A stretch of 63,505 bases of DNA from contig NZ_NNBY01000049.1 of the NCBI RefSeq assembly GCF_002834235.1, forward strand, positions 1 to 63,505, read 5' to 3'. The DNA comes from Ruminococcus bromii. Lineage in GTDB: Bacteria; Bacillota; Clostridia; Oscillospirales; Acutalibacteraceae. The translations under genes and the position numbers were made by a program. How positions within the stretch are numbered: position 1 is the stretch's first letter; every line of letters starts with the position of its first letter. The notes under the pieces are model-generated. The model had not been told where the DNA came from. It worked only from the letters and a program-made list of their open reading frames with translations, and ran no database searches. This document shows, piece after piece, positions 36,500-45,223 of this stretch.

Positions 36500-37213
36500 A
36501 TGATTAATGAACTTTTACTTATGTTCTCTGTAGTATTTATCTACGGAGCGGCAATTTTGGGATATGCGCTTTTCGGAAAAGCGGGACTTTACTGCGTTTC
36601 AGCCGTAGCAACAATTCTTGCGAACATTGAGGCTTTAATCCTTGTAAACGCTTTTTCAATGGAACAGACTCTCGGTAATGTGCTTTTTGCGGTAACATTT
36701 TTGATTACGGACATTCTCTCGGAATGTGAGGGCAAAAAAGCCGCCAACAAGGCGGTTCTTACGGGAATACTCTCATCGGTATTTTTTCTTGTGCTTTCAC
36801 AAAGCTGGATGCTTTACAATCCGAGTCCGAACGACATGATTATGCCGTCAATCAAGGCGGTTTTCTCAAACACTCCCCGAATGATTTTTGCATCACTTAT
36901 TGTATATGCGATAAGTCAGTTGTTTGATGTGTGGCTCTATCACAAGTGGTGGAAGTTCACGGAAAAGAAATTCGGTGACAAGAGAAGATTTTTATGGCTG
37001 AGAAACAACGGTTCAACGCTTATCAGTCAAATTCTTAACACAGCCCTTTTCACCGCTTTTGCGTTTTGGGGAACTTATGATTTCGGAACACTCGTTTCAA
37101 TCTTCCTTTCAAGCTATGTAATCTACATTTTCACAAGTCTGCTCGACACCCCTGCGGTTTATCTTGCAAGACTTATCCACGATAAAAAGGTACAGAAAAA
37201 GATTACGGAATAA
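36500..37213 (+). CDS. Queuosine precursor transporter (QPTR/YhhQ family)
   Basis: 237 residues from the ATG at 36500 with GGAG upstream. About six membrane segments. The family signature region AVTFLITDILSECEGKKAANKAV and SQLFDVWLYHKWW and RNNGSTLISQILNTALF match YhhQ-type importers of preQ0, preQ1 or queuine. It begins one base after the stop of the radical-SAM gene and ends at the terminator 37246-37289. Riboswitch control by preQ1 fits. Confidence 0.88.
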   Translation: MINELLLMFSVVFIYGAAILGYALFGKAGLYCVSAVATILANIEALILVNAFSMEQTLGNVLFAVTFLITDILSECEGKKAANKAVLTGILSSVFFLVLSQSWMLYNPSPNDMIMPSIKAVFSNTPRMIFASLIVYAISQLFDVWLYHKWWKFTEKKFGDKRRFLWLRNNGSTLISQILNTALFTAFAFWGTYDFGTLVSIFLSSYVIYIFTSLLDTPAVYLARLIHDKKVQKKITE

Positions 37214-37245
37214 AAACAGCTTAATTGAATATTTTCAATAAAAAG

Positions 37246-37289
37246 ACAAGTCGTCGCAATAATTTTTGCGGTGACTTGTTGTGCTTTTT
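37246..37289 (+). terminator. Terminator of the queuosine operon
   Basis: ACAAGTC (37246-37252) pairs with GACTTGT (37273-37279), with inner CGCAA/TTGCG, followed by TTTTT at 37285-37289. Confidence 0.85.
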
Positions 37290-37425
37290 CAGGATTTTCG
37301 TGAATAAACCATAATATTATGCTTTTTATAATATACAACCTTCCGCATTTTTATAGTCATTTTTTAACAATATGTGCGAAATTAGCTGATTTTATCCTGA
37401 ATCACATAATTTTTTAAGATTTTTA

Positions 37426-37454
37426 TTGACTTTTTCTGTACCAAATAGTATAAT
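37426..37454 (+). promoter_or_regulatory. blaI/blaR1 promoter
   Basis: TTGACT (37426-37431), 17 bases, perfect TATAAT (37449-37454). The dyad GTACCAAATAGTAT (37438-37451) overlaps the -10 and may be the BlaI site. The stretch 37290-37425 has nothing else that I can support. Confidence 0.75.
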
Positions 37455-37510
37455 GAAGGCAAGTTAAATGCTTAATATTATTTATAAACTTAATTTTGGA
37501 GGTAAATATC

Positions 37511-37891
37511 ATGCTTACTAAAAGTGAAGAAGAAATTATGTACTTATTGTGGGACCTCGATGAGCCGCTCACAAGCTCAGAAATTGTTAAGAAGGCAGTA
37601 AACAAAACATGGAAAAAGAGTTACATTAATCTTCTTATCAATTCTCTTCTCAAGAAGGACATGATTAAGGTTGTCGGCGTTAAGCAAATGACTAAGAACT
37701 ATGCCCGTACTTTTGTTCCTACAATGACAAAGGACGCTTATGCAATCAAGCAGATTTCGGACAGACCGAATTTTGCCGACAGCGATATTCCGACTCTCTT
37801 CTCAGAGCTTATTGAGAGAACCGAAAGCTCAGATGTTTTTGATGAGCTTGAAGCTCTCCTTAAAAAGCGCCGTGAAGAACTCGGCAAATAA
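37511..37891 (+). CDS. BlaI/MecI/CopY family repressor
   Basis: 126 residues. Winged-helix N-terminus LTKSEEEIMYLLWDLDEPLTSSEIV with YINLLINSLLKKDMI as the recognition region, plus a short C-terminal dimer segment. The ATG at 37511 follows GGAGG. The partner blaR1-like gene starts three bases after the stop, so the two form a sensor-repressor pair. Confidence 0.93.
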   Translation: MLTKSEEEIMYLLWDLDEPLTSSEIVKKAVNKTWKKSYINLLINSLLKKDMIKVVGVKQMTKNYARTFVPTMTKDAYAIKQISDRPNFADSDIPTLFSELIERTESSDVFDELEALLKKRREELGK

Positions 37892-37894
37892 TTT

Positions 37895-39148
37895 ATGCAA
37901 ATAAGTTTTTATTCATTCTTGTTTTCTATTGCAATAAGCAGCATTTTTATAGTGCTGCTTTACTTTTTCAGAAAAAAGATTGCCTTTTGTAATTACTGCG
38001 GTCTTTATACGATTTTGGGATTGTATGCTGTAACATTTGTAAGAATGGTATTTCCGTTTGAATTCAAATTTACATATACAGTTTCCGATAAAAATGTGTA
38101 TGCCGCAATAATGGATGTTCTGACTCCCAACAAAGATGTGCTGTTTGTTCCGGAATTCACATGGCTCAACCTGCTTGTAGTAGTATGGATTGCCGGAAGT
38201 GTGATATACATTTCACGGGTGATGATTAAGTATTACAAAGCAGTAAAAGCTCTGAAAGCAAATGTTATTGACGGCACACCCGAAATGCAGGCAAAGCTTG
38301 ACCTCATTTCGCAAAAGTGCGGAATCAGAAGAAAAGTTAAGCTAAAAATTACCGATTGCGTTATCTCCCCTGTTACATACGGATTTTTCAATCTTGTTAT
38401 TCTTATTCCGAATCGTGAATTTGACGACAGGGATTTTGGATATATCGCAACGCACGAATGCTGTCATATAAAAAACAAGGATATTTGGATTAAATTGCTG
38501 ACGGAAATTTATTGCGGAATCTTTTGGTGGAATCCGTTTGCCCACCTTTTGAAAAAGGATTTAACCTACTGTCTTGAGCTCAGGTGTGACAAGCGTGTTA
38601 CAAGCAAGCTTAGCGAGAACAGATGCACTGTGTATTACGAAGTTCTTGTAACGCAAATGAAAGCCTATAAAGAACAACAAGAAAGTGAAGAGAGCGACAG
38701 GGAAACTGCACTGAAAAGTGCGCTTGTCGGAATGAGTTTTGTAACCAACGATAAGGGCGAAAAAATTATAAGCAGAATGGAAATGATTCTGTACCCGAAG
38801 AAAAAACAGACAATTATAAACAATGTTGTTACAGCTTTAATGGCATTGCTTGTTGTCGCTATATTCTTTGCTTCATACTGCTTTTTGATTGTCCCCGGTT
38901 GGGACGCCACATACGAGGATTGTGTAGCCGATCTCATTGAATCGGGTGAATACAATGAGAATGTCGAAGTATATGACGAAACAAATATGTATGTGTACGT
39001 TGAAAAAGACAAAACCACTCACCTTATTTTTGAGCCTTACGATGAAAAGAAAGGCATTGTCTATACAGACGACAATTCTATTATTATCCCCTATGAGCAA
39101 GTTGAGAACGGCGAATATAGTTACTGTCTTGTATTAAAGGAGAAATGA
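37895..39148 (+). CDS. BlaR1/MecR1-type M56 metallopeptidase sensor
   Basis: 417 residues. Membrane segments at about 5-25, 32-50, 88-108 and 312-334. Peptidase motif HECCH (His187, Glu188, His191) followed by ELRCDKRV, the third zinc ligand region. Extracytoplasmic C-terminal part of about 85 residues, too short for a penicillin-binding domain. Such proteins cut their BlaI partner when an external signal arrives. The sensed ligand is unknown and is probably not a beta-lactam. Confidence 0.9.
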   Translation: MQISFYSFLFSIAISSIFIVLLYFFRKKIAFCNYCGLYTILGLYAVTFVRMVFPFEFKFTYTVSDKNVYAAIMDVLTPNKDVLFVPEFTWLNLLVVVWIAGSVIYISRVMIKYYKAVKALKANVIDGTPEMQAKLDLISQKCGIRRKVKLKITDCVISPVTYGFFNLVILIPNREFDDRDFGYIATHECCHIKNKDIWIKLLTEIYCGIFWWNPFAHLLKKDLTYCLELRCDKRVTSKLSENRCTVYYEVLVTQMKAYKEQQESEESDRETALKSALVGMSFVTNDKGEKIISRMEMILYPKKKQTIINNVVTALMALLVVAIFFASYCFLIVPGWDATYEDCVADLIESGEYNENVEVYDETNMYVYVEKDKTTHLIFEPYDEKKGIVYTDDNSIIIPYEQVENGEYSYCLVLKEK

Positions 39149-39151
39149 CAG

Positions 39152-39457
39152 ATGAAAAAGAAAGCCGCAAAAATTTTTACAGCATTTATTATGACAGCAA
39201 TTATCGCACAGGGAACCGTTATGGTTGCAAGTGCAGCAGAAACAGATTCAACCCCCGACAGCGTTGCAGTTGTTGAAGTTGCAACTCCTGACAGTTCAGC
39301 TTTGGAGAGCGGTGCCGATTCAACTTCTGTTCAGCCGATAGCTGATGTAATTTACAGGAAATGGCGTCGTGGAAGTCACGGACAGCTCCAGTACAGAAGA
39401 TGGAACGATACAAAGCAAAAATGGGTTGACGACGAATGGATTGACTACAAAGGTTAA
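39152..39457 (+). CDS. Small secreted Trp-rich peptide
   Basis: 101 residues: signal peptide (about 1-30, cut after ASAAE-like site), a Ser/Thr/Asp-rich linker (about 31-65), and a C-terminal module rich in Trp, Arg and Tyr (KWRRGSHGQLQYRRWND, ending DDEWIDYKG). I do not recognise a named family, but the motif QYRRWN occurs in secreted peptides of related Clostridia. It lies three bases after the blaR1 gene. Candidate signal, bacteriocin or cell-wall-binding peptide. Confidence 0.7.
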   Translation: MKKKAAKIFTAFIMTAIIAQGTVMVASAAETDSTPDSVAVVEVATPDSSALESGADSTSVQPIADVIYRKWRRGSHGQLQYRRWNDTKQKWVDDEWIDYKG

Positions 39458-39472
39458 TCAACAGTAACAACG

Positions 39473-39510
39473 AAGGCGAAACAGATTTGTGTCTGTTTCG
39501 CCTTAATTTT
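39473..39510. terminator. Bidirectional terminator
   Basis: AAGGCGAAACAGA (39473-39485) pairs with TCTGTTTCGCCTT (39492-39504), then AATTTTTT. It serves the convergent secreted-peptide gene and rmuC. Confidence 0.9.
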
Positions 39511-39514
39511 TTGC

Positions 39515-40684
39515 TTATTCAAAAAGATTCTGTTCCGACAGGCTGACCGATTCAACATCCTTAAGCTGACGCTGAATTTGGCGGGTACGAACTCCGACAA
39601 GCTTGTCAAGTTCCTTGTTTGCCTGATCCAGTCTTTGCTGTGTCATTACAAGCACATCATTGAACTTGTCGAACTCGGTCTTTACACCGCCGAGTATTTT
39701 CCAAACCTCTGCACTTCTCTTCTGAACGGCAAGGGTTTTGAATCCCATTTGCAACGAATTGAGCAGAGCCGCCATTGTACTCGGACCTGCAATATTCACC
39801 TTATACTCACGCTGAAGGACTTCAACAAGTCCCATATTGACAACCTCGCTGTAAAGCCCCTCAAAAGGAAGAAACATAATTGCAAATTCCGTTGTGTTCG
39901 GCGGATCAATGTACTTATCATGAATATCCTTTGCCTCGCCCTTTATACGCTGAACAAGTGCTTTTTGTGCCGTTTCAATGCGTTGCTTGTCACAGCTTTC
40001 AATCGCATCACGGAGAGCAGAATATGTATCGCCCGGAAATTTGGAATCAACAGGCAAATATACTGTGCCGGCACCGTCAGCAGGCAGTTTGATTGCAAAC
40101 TCAACAACATTTTTTGAGCCTTTTTTGGTGGCAATGTTTTCCTCATACTGTTCCTTTGTAAGGATTTCGGAGAGAATTGCACCAAGCTGAATTTCGCCGA
40201 GTATGCCCCTTGTTTTGACATTTGAAAGAACCTTTTTCAAATCACCCACACCTACCGCAAGCGTTTGCATTTCGCCGAGTCCCTTATATACCTGTTCAAG
40301 TCTTTCGTTGACAAGCGAAAAAGACTTATTCATTTTTTCCTCAAGTGTTTTTTGAAGCTTTTCATCAACTGTCTGTCGCATTTCATCAAGCTGACGGAGA
40401 TTTTCCCGCCTTATACTTTCAAGCTTTTCGTCAACCGAGCGTCTGATATTTTCAAGGCTCTGAACATTGTCGGCTGAAAAGCTGTGAAGTCTTTGTTCAA
40501 GCTGAATCGCCCTGTCATTTTGCGACTGTGCAAAGCTTTGCTGATTGAGCAATATTCTTTGAAGTTCGTCCTCCGTTCTGTCGTTATTATTCTTTTTGAG
40601 AACTGTTATTAATGTGACAACGCTGACAATGAGCGTTATTGCACAAAATAAAAGCACAATAATCTCGGATGTCGTAAACTGCAT
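39515..40684 (-). CDS. rmuC: DNA recombination protein RmuC
   Basis: 389 residues from the ATG at 40684 with GGGAGG upstream. N-terminal membrane anchor (about 5-28), a long coiled coil (about 35-140), then the RmuC domain with GILGEIQLGAILSEIL and LPVDSKFPGDTY. It limits DNA inversions and may contain a nuclease-like core. Stand-alone gene. Confidence 0.93.
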   Translation of the reverse strand: MQFTTSEIIVLLFCAITLIVSVVTLITVLKKNNNDRTEDELQRILLNQQSFAQSQNDRAIQLEQRLHSFSADNVQSLENIRRSVDEKLESIRRENLRQLDEMRQTVDEKLQKTLEEKMNKSFSLVNERLEQVYKGLGEMQTLAVGVGDLKKVLSNVKTRGILGEIQLGAILSEILTKEQYEENIATKKGSKNVVEFAIKLPADGAGTVYLPVDSKFPGDTYSALRDAIESCDKQRIETAQKALVQRIKGEAKDIHDKYIDPPNTTEFAIMFLPFEGLYSEVVNMGLVEVLQREYKVNIAGPSTMAALLNSLQMGFKTLAVQKRSAEVWKILGGVKTEFDKFNDVLVMTQQRLDQANKELDKLVGVRTRQIQRQLKDVESVSLSEQNLFE

Positions 40685-40752
40685 ATTAAACCTCCCGAAC
40701 AATAATTCGATTTCACAATTAAATAATATCATTCGGGAGTTTTTCTGTCAAC

Positions 40753-41679
40753 TCAGGTATTGAATATTGTTTCAACCCGTTTCCGACAATTTTCAGGTGA
40801 ATATACAAAACGGTCGATACGGTCGCTGTCGCAATAGTATTCGGGGCATTTCGGATTATATTTGTAATCAAAGGTGTCAATAATTATCAGTTTGATTTTC
40901 ATTTTTTCGGGAATGATACTTTTTATGTAAACGCTTGCCTGCTGACCTGCACGGACTCCCTCTTTTGTTTCTGCAAGTCCTGCAAGATTTGGTGTAAGCT
41001 CCACAAAAGCACCGTAGTTTTCCACGCTTCGGATAATTCCCGACACGGTTTCACCGGCACAAAACCTTTCGGCATTTTCTTCCCATGTGCCGAGAAGCTC
41101 CTTGTGACTGAGGCTTATACGACCGTTTTCAACAGATTTGATAACGGCTTTGATATCCATTCCTACAGTAAATCTCTCGGCAGGGTGTTCAATCCTTGAA
41201 ACCGAAATTGTGTCAATTGGCATAAGTGCAACAATTCCGCAGCCTATGTCTGCGAATGCACCGAAGTTTTCAAGATGAGTTATGCGGGCAGGCACAATAT
41301 CTCCGCACCGTAACCTTGAAATGTATGCGTCAAGGCATTTGCGTTGTGCTTTTTCACGCGAGAGCATTACAATCGGTTTGCCGTTTTCGTCCTCGGTTAT
41401 ATCGGTGACAACAAAACAGACGGGACGGTTCACCCTTGAAATCACGGCTATGTCACGAACCGAGCCATCCTTAATTCCGATTGCACCCTCCTCCCTCGGA
41501 ATTATGCCTTTTATGCCTGCAAGGTCAACAATAAGGTTGTGACTGCTGTCGCACACACAAGCCTTTGCCTCAAGAATCTTTTCGCTGTTTTTTGCATCCT
41601 CAAGCAGCTTTAATGAGTGAAGTATATTTATGTTTTCCTGTTCGGATATAAGTTTTCCTTCGGGTAAATATTCTGACAT
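40753..41679 (-). CDS. S1-domain RNA-binding protein
   Basis: 308 residues from the ATG at 41679 (GGAGG nine bases upstream). Two clear S1 folds: GDIVPARITHLENFGAFADIGCGIVALMPI (about 137-200) and GETVSGIIRSVENYGAFVELTPNLAGLAE (about 219-280), plus a poorer N-terminal one (about 40-110). It resembles the short S1-like proteins of Clostridia, not the six-domain RpsA. Role in translation or RNA decay not known. Confidence 0.85.
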   Translation of the reverse strand: MSEYLPEGKLISEQENINILHSLKLLEDAKNSEKILEAKACVCDSSHNLIVDLAGIKGIIPREEGAIGIKDGSVRDIAVISRVNRPVCFVVTDITEDENGKPIVMLSREKAQRKCLDAYISRLRCGDIVPARITHLENFGAFADIGCGIVALMPIDTISVSRIEHPAERFTVGMDIKAVIKSVENGRISLSHKELLGTWEENAERFCAGETVSGIIRSVENYGAFVELTPNLAGLAETKEGVRAGQQASVYIKSIIPEKMKIKLIIIDTFDYKYNPKCPEYYCDSDRIDRFVYSPENCRKRVETIFNT

Positions 41680-41812
41680 TTTAAAGCCTCCGTCATATTT
41701 AGGTTTACAGAAAATCATATGAAAAAGTTTTCTGTCTTATTACACAGACGCAATTTTTTGCAGAAAAATTTTATTGCATTTGCTACGCTTTCCTTCATAA
41801 AAAGCGGCAAAC

Positions 41813-41841
41813 TTGCATTTTTATTTAAATTATGGTACTAT
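41813..41841 (+). promoter_or_regulatory. Promoter of the cyclophilin gene
   Basis: TTGCAT (41813-41818), 17 bases, TACTAT (41836-41841). Placed 100 bases before the ATG, leaving an untranslated leader. Confidence 0.65.
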
Positions 41842-41940
41842 AAATATGTGTGTTTTAGAATAAAATCCAGATTAGAAGAGCCGAGGCTGTTTTTGGAAAC
41901 ATTACATAACAACGAGGCTTGACAGGAAGGAAACAAATCT

Positions 41941-42954
41941 ATGAATACTTACAATCTTAAAAAAATGTGTGCCGTATCGGTTGCATCAATTATGTGTGTT
42001 TCTGCACTGGCATTTTCGGGTTGCGGTGATAAGAAGGCTGAAGTCTCGCAGACTCCCGACGAAACAACACCTGCAACTACTGCCGTAAGCACGGCTGATG
42101 AACCTACCGCACAGAACTACCTTGAAAGTATCGGCATTGATACCGCTACTCTCGGAATCAATCCGAACATTATTCACGATTCAAACCCTGTCGGTTTTCA
42201 GCTTGATATGCCGAAGAACGGCGATACAATCGCAGTTGTTCACACCTCATACGGTGACATAACAATGCGGCTTTTCCCCGAACAGGCACCAAAGACCGTT
42301 ACAAACTTTGTAAACCTTGCAAAAGCAGGAAAGTATAACAATTCACTTTTCAGCAAAGTAACAAAAGACTTTATGGTCAACGGCGGTTACTGCGGTACAA
42401 GCTCGTACGGCGAGGCATTTGAAGATGAATTTTGCGACAGGCTTTTCAATATCAGAGGCGCTGTTGCAATGTCAAACACGGGTGCGGACACAAACGAAAG
42501 TGCATTTTTTATCAATCAGAAAACTGCCGAAACATATAAGAATGAAGGCGGCTGGGAACATCTTGCAAGTCAATGGGATTCTATCAAAACCCAGCTTGCA
42601 AACTACAAGGATTCAAACCTTCTGACTGCATTCATTGAGAAAAACGGCACAAACTGTTACGATACCGACAGCGTTCCCGACAGCGTTAAAAAGCTGTATG
42701 AGGAAAACGGCGGAAACGCCTATCTTGACGGTGCATACAATGCGGTTGACAGAGGCTACACGGTATTTGCACAGGTAATTGACGGAATGGATGTTGTTGA
42801 TAAAATCGCCTCGGCTGAGGTTGACAAGGACGACATTCCCGTTAAGAACATTGTTATCAAAAGCATTAAGATTACGCAATATAAAGAGGAATCAACAACT
42901 CAGGCAGATTCGACATCTGCCAAAAGCGTCACACAGCCGACCACAGTCGGATAA
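41941..42954 (+). CDS. Lipoprotein peptidyl-prolyl cis-trans isomerase (cyclophilin)
   Basis: 337 residues. Type II signal peptide with lipobox AFSGC (Cys28). Ser/Thr linker (30-60), then a cyclophilin domain at about 95-310: VVHTSYGDITMRLFPEQAPKTVTNFVNLA, and AMSNTGADTNESAFFINQ, in which the family's usual Gln/Phe contacts appear. An insert of about 55 residues (around 195-250) lies within the domain. It helps fold exported proteins at the outer face of the membrane. Confidence 0.92.
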   Translation: MNTYNLKKMCAVSVASIMCVSALAFSGCGDKKAEVSQTPDETTPATTAVSTADEPTAQNYLESIGIDTATLGINPNIIHDSNPVGFQLDMPKNGDTIAVVHTSYGDITMRLFPEQAPKTVTNFVNLAKAGKYNNSLFSKVTKDFMVNGGYCGTSSYGEAFEDEFCDRLFNIRGAVAMSNTGADTNESAFFINQKTAETYKNEGGWEHLASQWDSIKTQLANYKDSNLLTAFIEKNGTNCYDTDSVPDSVKKLYEENGGNAYLDGAYNAVDRGYTVFAQVIDGMDVVDKIASAEVDKDDIPVKNIVIKSIKITQYKEESTTQADSTSAKSVTQPTTVG

Positions 42955-42963
42955 GGAGCGGTT

Positions 42964-43812
42964 ATGAACAGAATGCCCGTTGCAGCGATTATGTATGACT
43001 TTGACCGTACCCTATGTACGAAGGATATGCAGGATTACAGCTTTATCCCCCGTCTTAATATGACCGAAGACGAGTTCTGGAAATTTTCAAACGAACTCGG
43101 TCAAAGCGAACATATGGACTCAATTCTTGCGTATATGTACGCAATGGTAAAAATGTCCCGTGAAAGGAATATGCCTCTTTTGCGAAATGACCTTGTTGAA
43201 ATGGGAAAAAATGTTGAGTTTTTTGACGGCGTAAAGGATTGGTTCAAAAGGATTTCCGACTTTGGCGAAAAGCTTGGAATGCAGGTTGAACATTATGTAA
43301 TTTCTTCGGGTATGAAAGAAATTATTGAAGGTACGGAAATCAGCAAAAACTTCAAAAGCATTTTTGCATGTGAATTTCTTTACGATGAAAACGGCAATGC
43401 CGTATGGCCTAAAACCGATGTAAATTACACCAACAAAACACAGTTTGTTTACAGAATCAACAAAGGTGTTCTTGATGTTGCAAATGATGTTGACCTCAAC
43501 CGTTCAATGCCGGAGGACAGCAAACGGGTTCCGTTCTGCAATATGATTTACATAGGCGATGGTCTTTCAGATGTTCCGTGTATGAAAATGATGAAAGCCT
43601 ACGGCGGGTATTCAATTGCGGTTTACCGAAAAAAGGACAGCAAGGTTGAGGACTTGCTGATGAAAGACAGAGTTGATTTTATCTATCCTGCCGACTATTC
43701 GGAAAACACAGGTCTTGACCTCACCGTTAAAAATATCATCAGAAAAATGGCTGTCTGCGGTCTTTTGTACGATGAAAACCATGAGCAGAAAAAAGAAATT
43801 CTCGGAAGATAA
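42964..43812 (+). CDS. HAD-family phosphatase
   Basis: 282 residues. Motif I is YDFDRT with Asp12 (nucleophile) and Asp14; motif II VISSGM; motif IV IYIGDGLSDVPCM. A cap of about 110 residues lies between motifs I and II. Close in layout to phosphoserine-phosphatase-like HAD proteins. Substrate unknown. Nine bases after the cyclophilin stop, so same operon. Confidence 0.87.
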   Translation: MNRMPVAAIMYDFDRTLCTKDMQDYSFIPRLNMTEDEFWKFSNELGQSEHMDSILAYMYAMVKMSRERNMPLLRNDLVEMGKNVEFFDGVKDWFKRISDFGEKLGMQVEHYVISSGMKEIIEGTEISKNFKSIFACEFLYDENGNAVWPKTDVNYTNKTQFVYRINKGVLDVANDVDLNRSMPEDSKRVPFCNMIYIGDGLSDVPCMKMMKAYGGYSIAVYRKKDSKVEDLLMKDRVDFIYPADYSENTGLDLTVKNIIRKMAVCGLLYDENHEQKKEILGR

Positions 43813-43850
43813 TTTTGGTTGAATAAAAAAGTCAAGTATCAAAACGATGC

Positions 43851-43979
43851 TTGACATTTTTATTTATTTGGTATAATATAATTATAGAAAAGGAGATACC
43901 TGCGATAAGCGGATTCTCCACATGTTGGTTAGAAGCTAACCGCCAAAGGTTCGAATTTTGGGCGGTTAGTTTCTTTTTT
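43851..43979 (+). ncRNA. Candidate small RNA or attenuator
   Basis: Promoter TTGACA (43851-43856) with TATAAT (43872-43877; spacer 15). Transcript would form hairpin 1 GGAGA/TCTCC (43892-43896, 43915-43919), hairpin 2 GGTTAG/CTAACC (43927-43932, 43936-43941), and terminator CTAACCGCC/GGCGGTTAG (43936-43944, 43961-43969) plus TTTCTTTTTT. Hairpins 2 and 3 share bases, as in attenuators. No coding gene follows for 316 bases. No family recognised. Confidence 0.55.
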
Positions 43980-44120
43980 ATTTAAATGTACATATATGTA
44001 CGAAGAAATAAAATTACTTTTTATTGCCAAAGACTTGGTAACAAAGAGCGATAACGCTTTAATCCTTATTTGTCAATTTAATTTTCAGACGGCAGTTCTT
44101 TACGGACTGCCGTTTTTTTG
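43980..44120 (+). other. Second structured segment with terminator
   Basis: After the first terminator the sequence holds GTACATATATGTAC (a palindrome at 43988-44001), GAGCGATAACGCTTT, then the terminator ACGGCAG (44089-44095) / CTGCCGT (44107-44113) with seven T. It may be a second short RNA or the tail of the first. The remaining 44121-44294 contains no gene that I can support and should include the moxR promoter. Confidence 0.45.
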
Positions 44121-44294
44121 CATATATTCTGCATAACCTAAAAACATATCTTCACATCTGTAGTTGGTCTGTATTTTACGAAAAAGACTTGCAATAAAAA
44201 AGCAAATCAAATATAATTTAAGTAGAGAGCGTTGCTCATATTCAATTATTGTATAAAAAATATAGCAACAAATTTTAACACAAAGGGACAAATA

Positions 44295-45221
44295 ATGAAT
44301 AAATTTCAACTTATAACCAATGAGGTAAAAAAGGTAATAAACGGTAAAGACAGGGCGGTTATCACCACTCTGCTTGCATTGCTCACAGGAGGAAACATTC
44401 TTATTGAGGATATTCCGGGTGTGGGAAAAACAACAATGGCGGTTGCGTTTTCAAAGGCGCTCGGTCTTGAATACGGCAGAGTACAGTTCACTCCCGACAC
44501 TTTGCCGTCAGATATCACGGGCTTTGCGGTCTATAACAAGGATACAGGAAAATTCACTTTCAACAAGGGCGCTGTATTCTGTAATCTTTTTCTTGCAGAC
44601 GAGTTAAACAGAACTTCAAGCAGAACTCAGGCGGCTTTGCTTGAAGCAATGGAAGAACGACAGGTCACTGTTGAAGGCAACACTTTCAAGCTTGAAAAGC
44701 CTTTTTCTGTTATTGCAACGCAAAACCCGACAGGAGCGTCGGGAACACAGCTTTTGCCTGATTCACAGATTGACCGATTCACGGTAAGGCTTTCAATGGG
44801 ATATCCCGACAGCGATGCGGAATGTAAAATGCTGCTTAACAGAAGCGGTAAAAATCCCCTTAACTCAGTAAACTGCATTGTATCCAAAAATGAATTTCTT
44901 GAAATGCAGTCGGAGGTTCAGAATGTTTTTGTCAGCGACGATATGGCAAGATATATTGTGTCACTCATTTCGGCAACAAGAAAGCATCCGTTGCTTTCAA
45001 GAGGTGCAAGCCCGAGAGCAACGCTTTCACTGACCGATATGGCAAAGGCTGTCGCATTTGCCGAGGGCAGAGATTACATTGTGCCGAGAGATGTGCAGAA
45101 TATTTTTATCTGCACCGTAAACCACAGGATAATTCTCAACGCAAAAGCCTCTGCATCAAAAAAGAACAGCGAAGAAATTCTGCACGAAATTCTCAGAAAA
45201 ACTCCAAAGCCGAGGACTTGA
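44295..45221 (+). CDS. MoxR-family AAA+ ATPase
   Basis: 308 residues from the ATG at 44295 preceded by AAGGGA. Walker A GVGKTT near residue 45 (LIEDIPGVGKTTMAVA), Walker B LFLADELNRTS, and sensor regions. MoxR proteins act as chaperones together with DUF58 and transglutaminase neighbours, which is exactly the context here. Confidence 0.95.
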   Translation: MNKFQLITNEVKKVINGKDRAVITTLLALLTGGNILIEDIPGVGKTTMAVAFSKALGLEYGRVQFTPDTLPSDITGFAVYNKDTGKFTFNKGAVFCNLFLADELNRTSSRTQAALLEAMEERQVTVEGNTFKLEKPFSVIATQNPTGASGTQLLPDSQIDRFTVRLSMGYPDSDAECKMLLNRSGKNPLNSVNCIVSKNEFLEMQSEVQNVFVSDDMARYIVSLISATRKHPLLSRGASPRATLSLTDMAKAVAFAEGRDYIVPRDVQNIFICTVNHRIILNAKASASKKNSEEILHEILRKTPKPRT

Positions 45222-45223
45222 AA

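Noticed and set aside
43922..43962. tRNA gene (D-loop- and T-loop-like motifs)
   Set aside because: No acceptor stem, anticodon arm or CCA; the region folds as a terminator.
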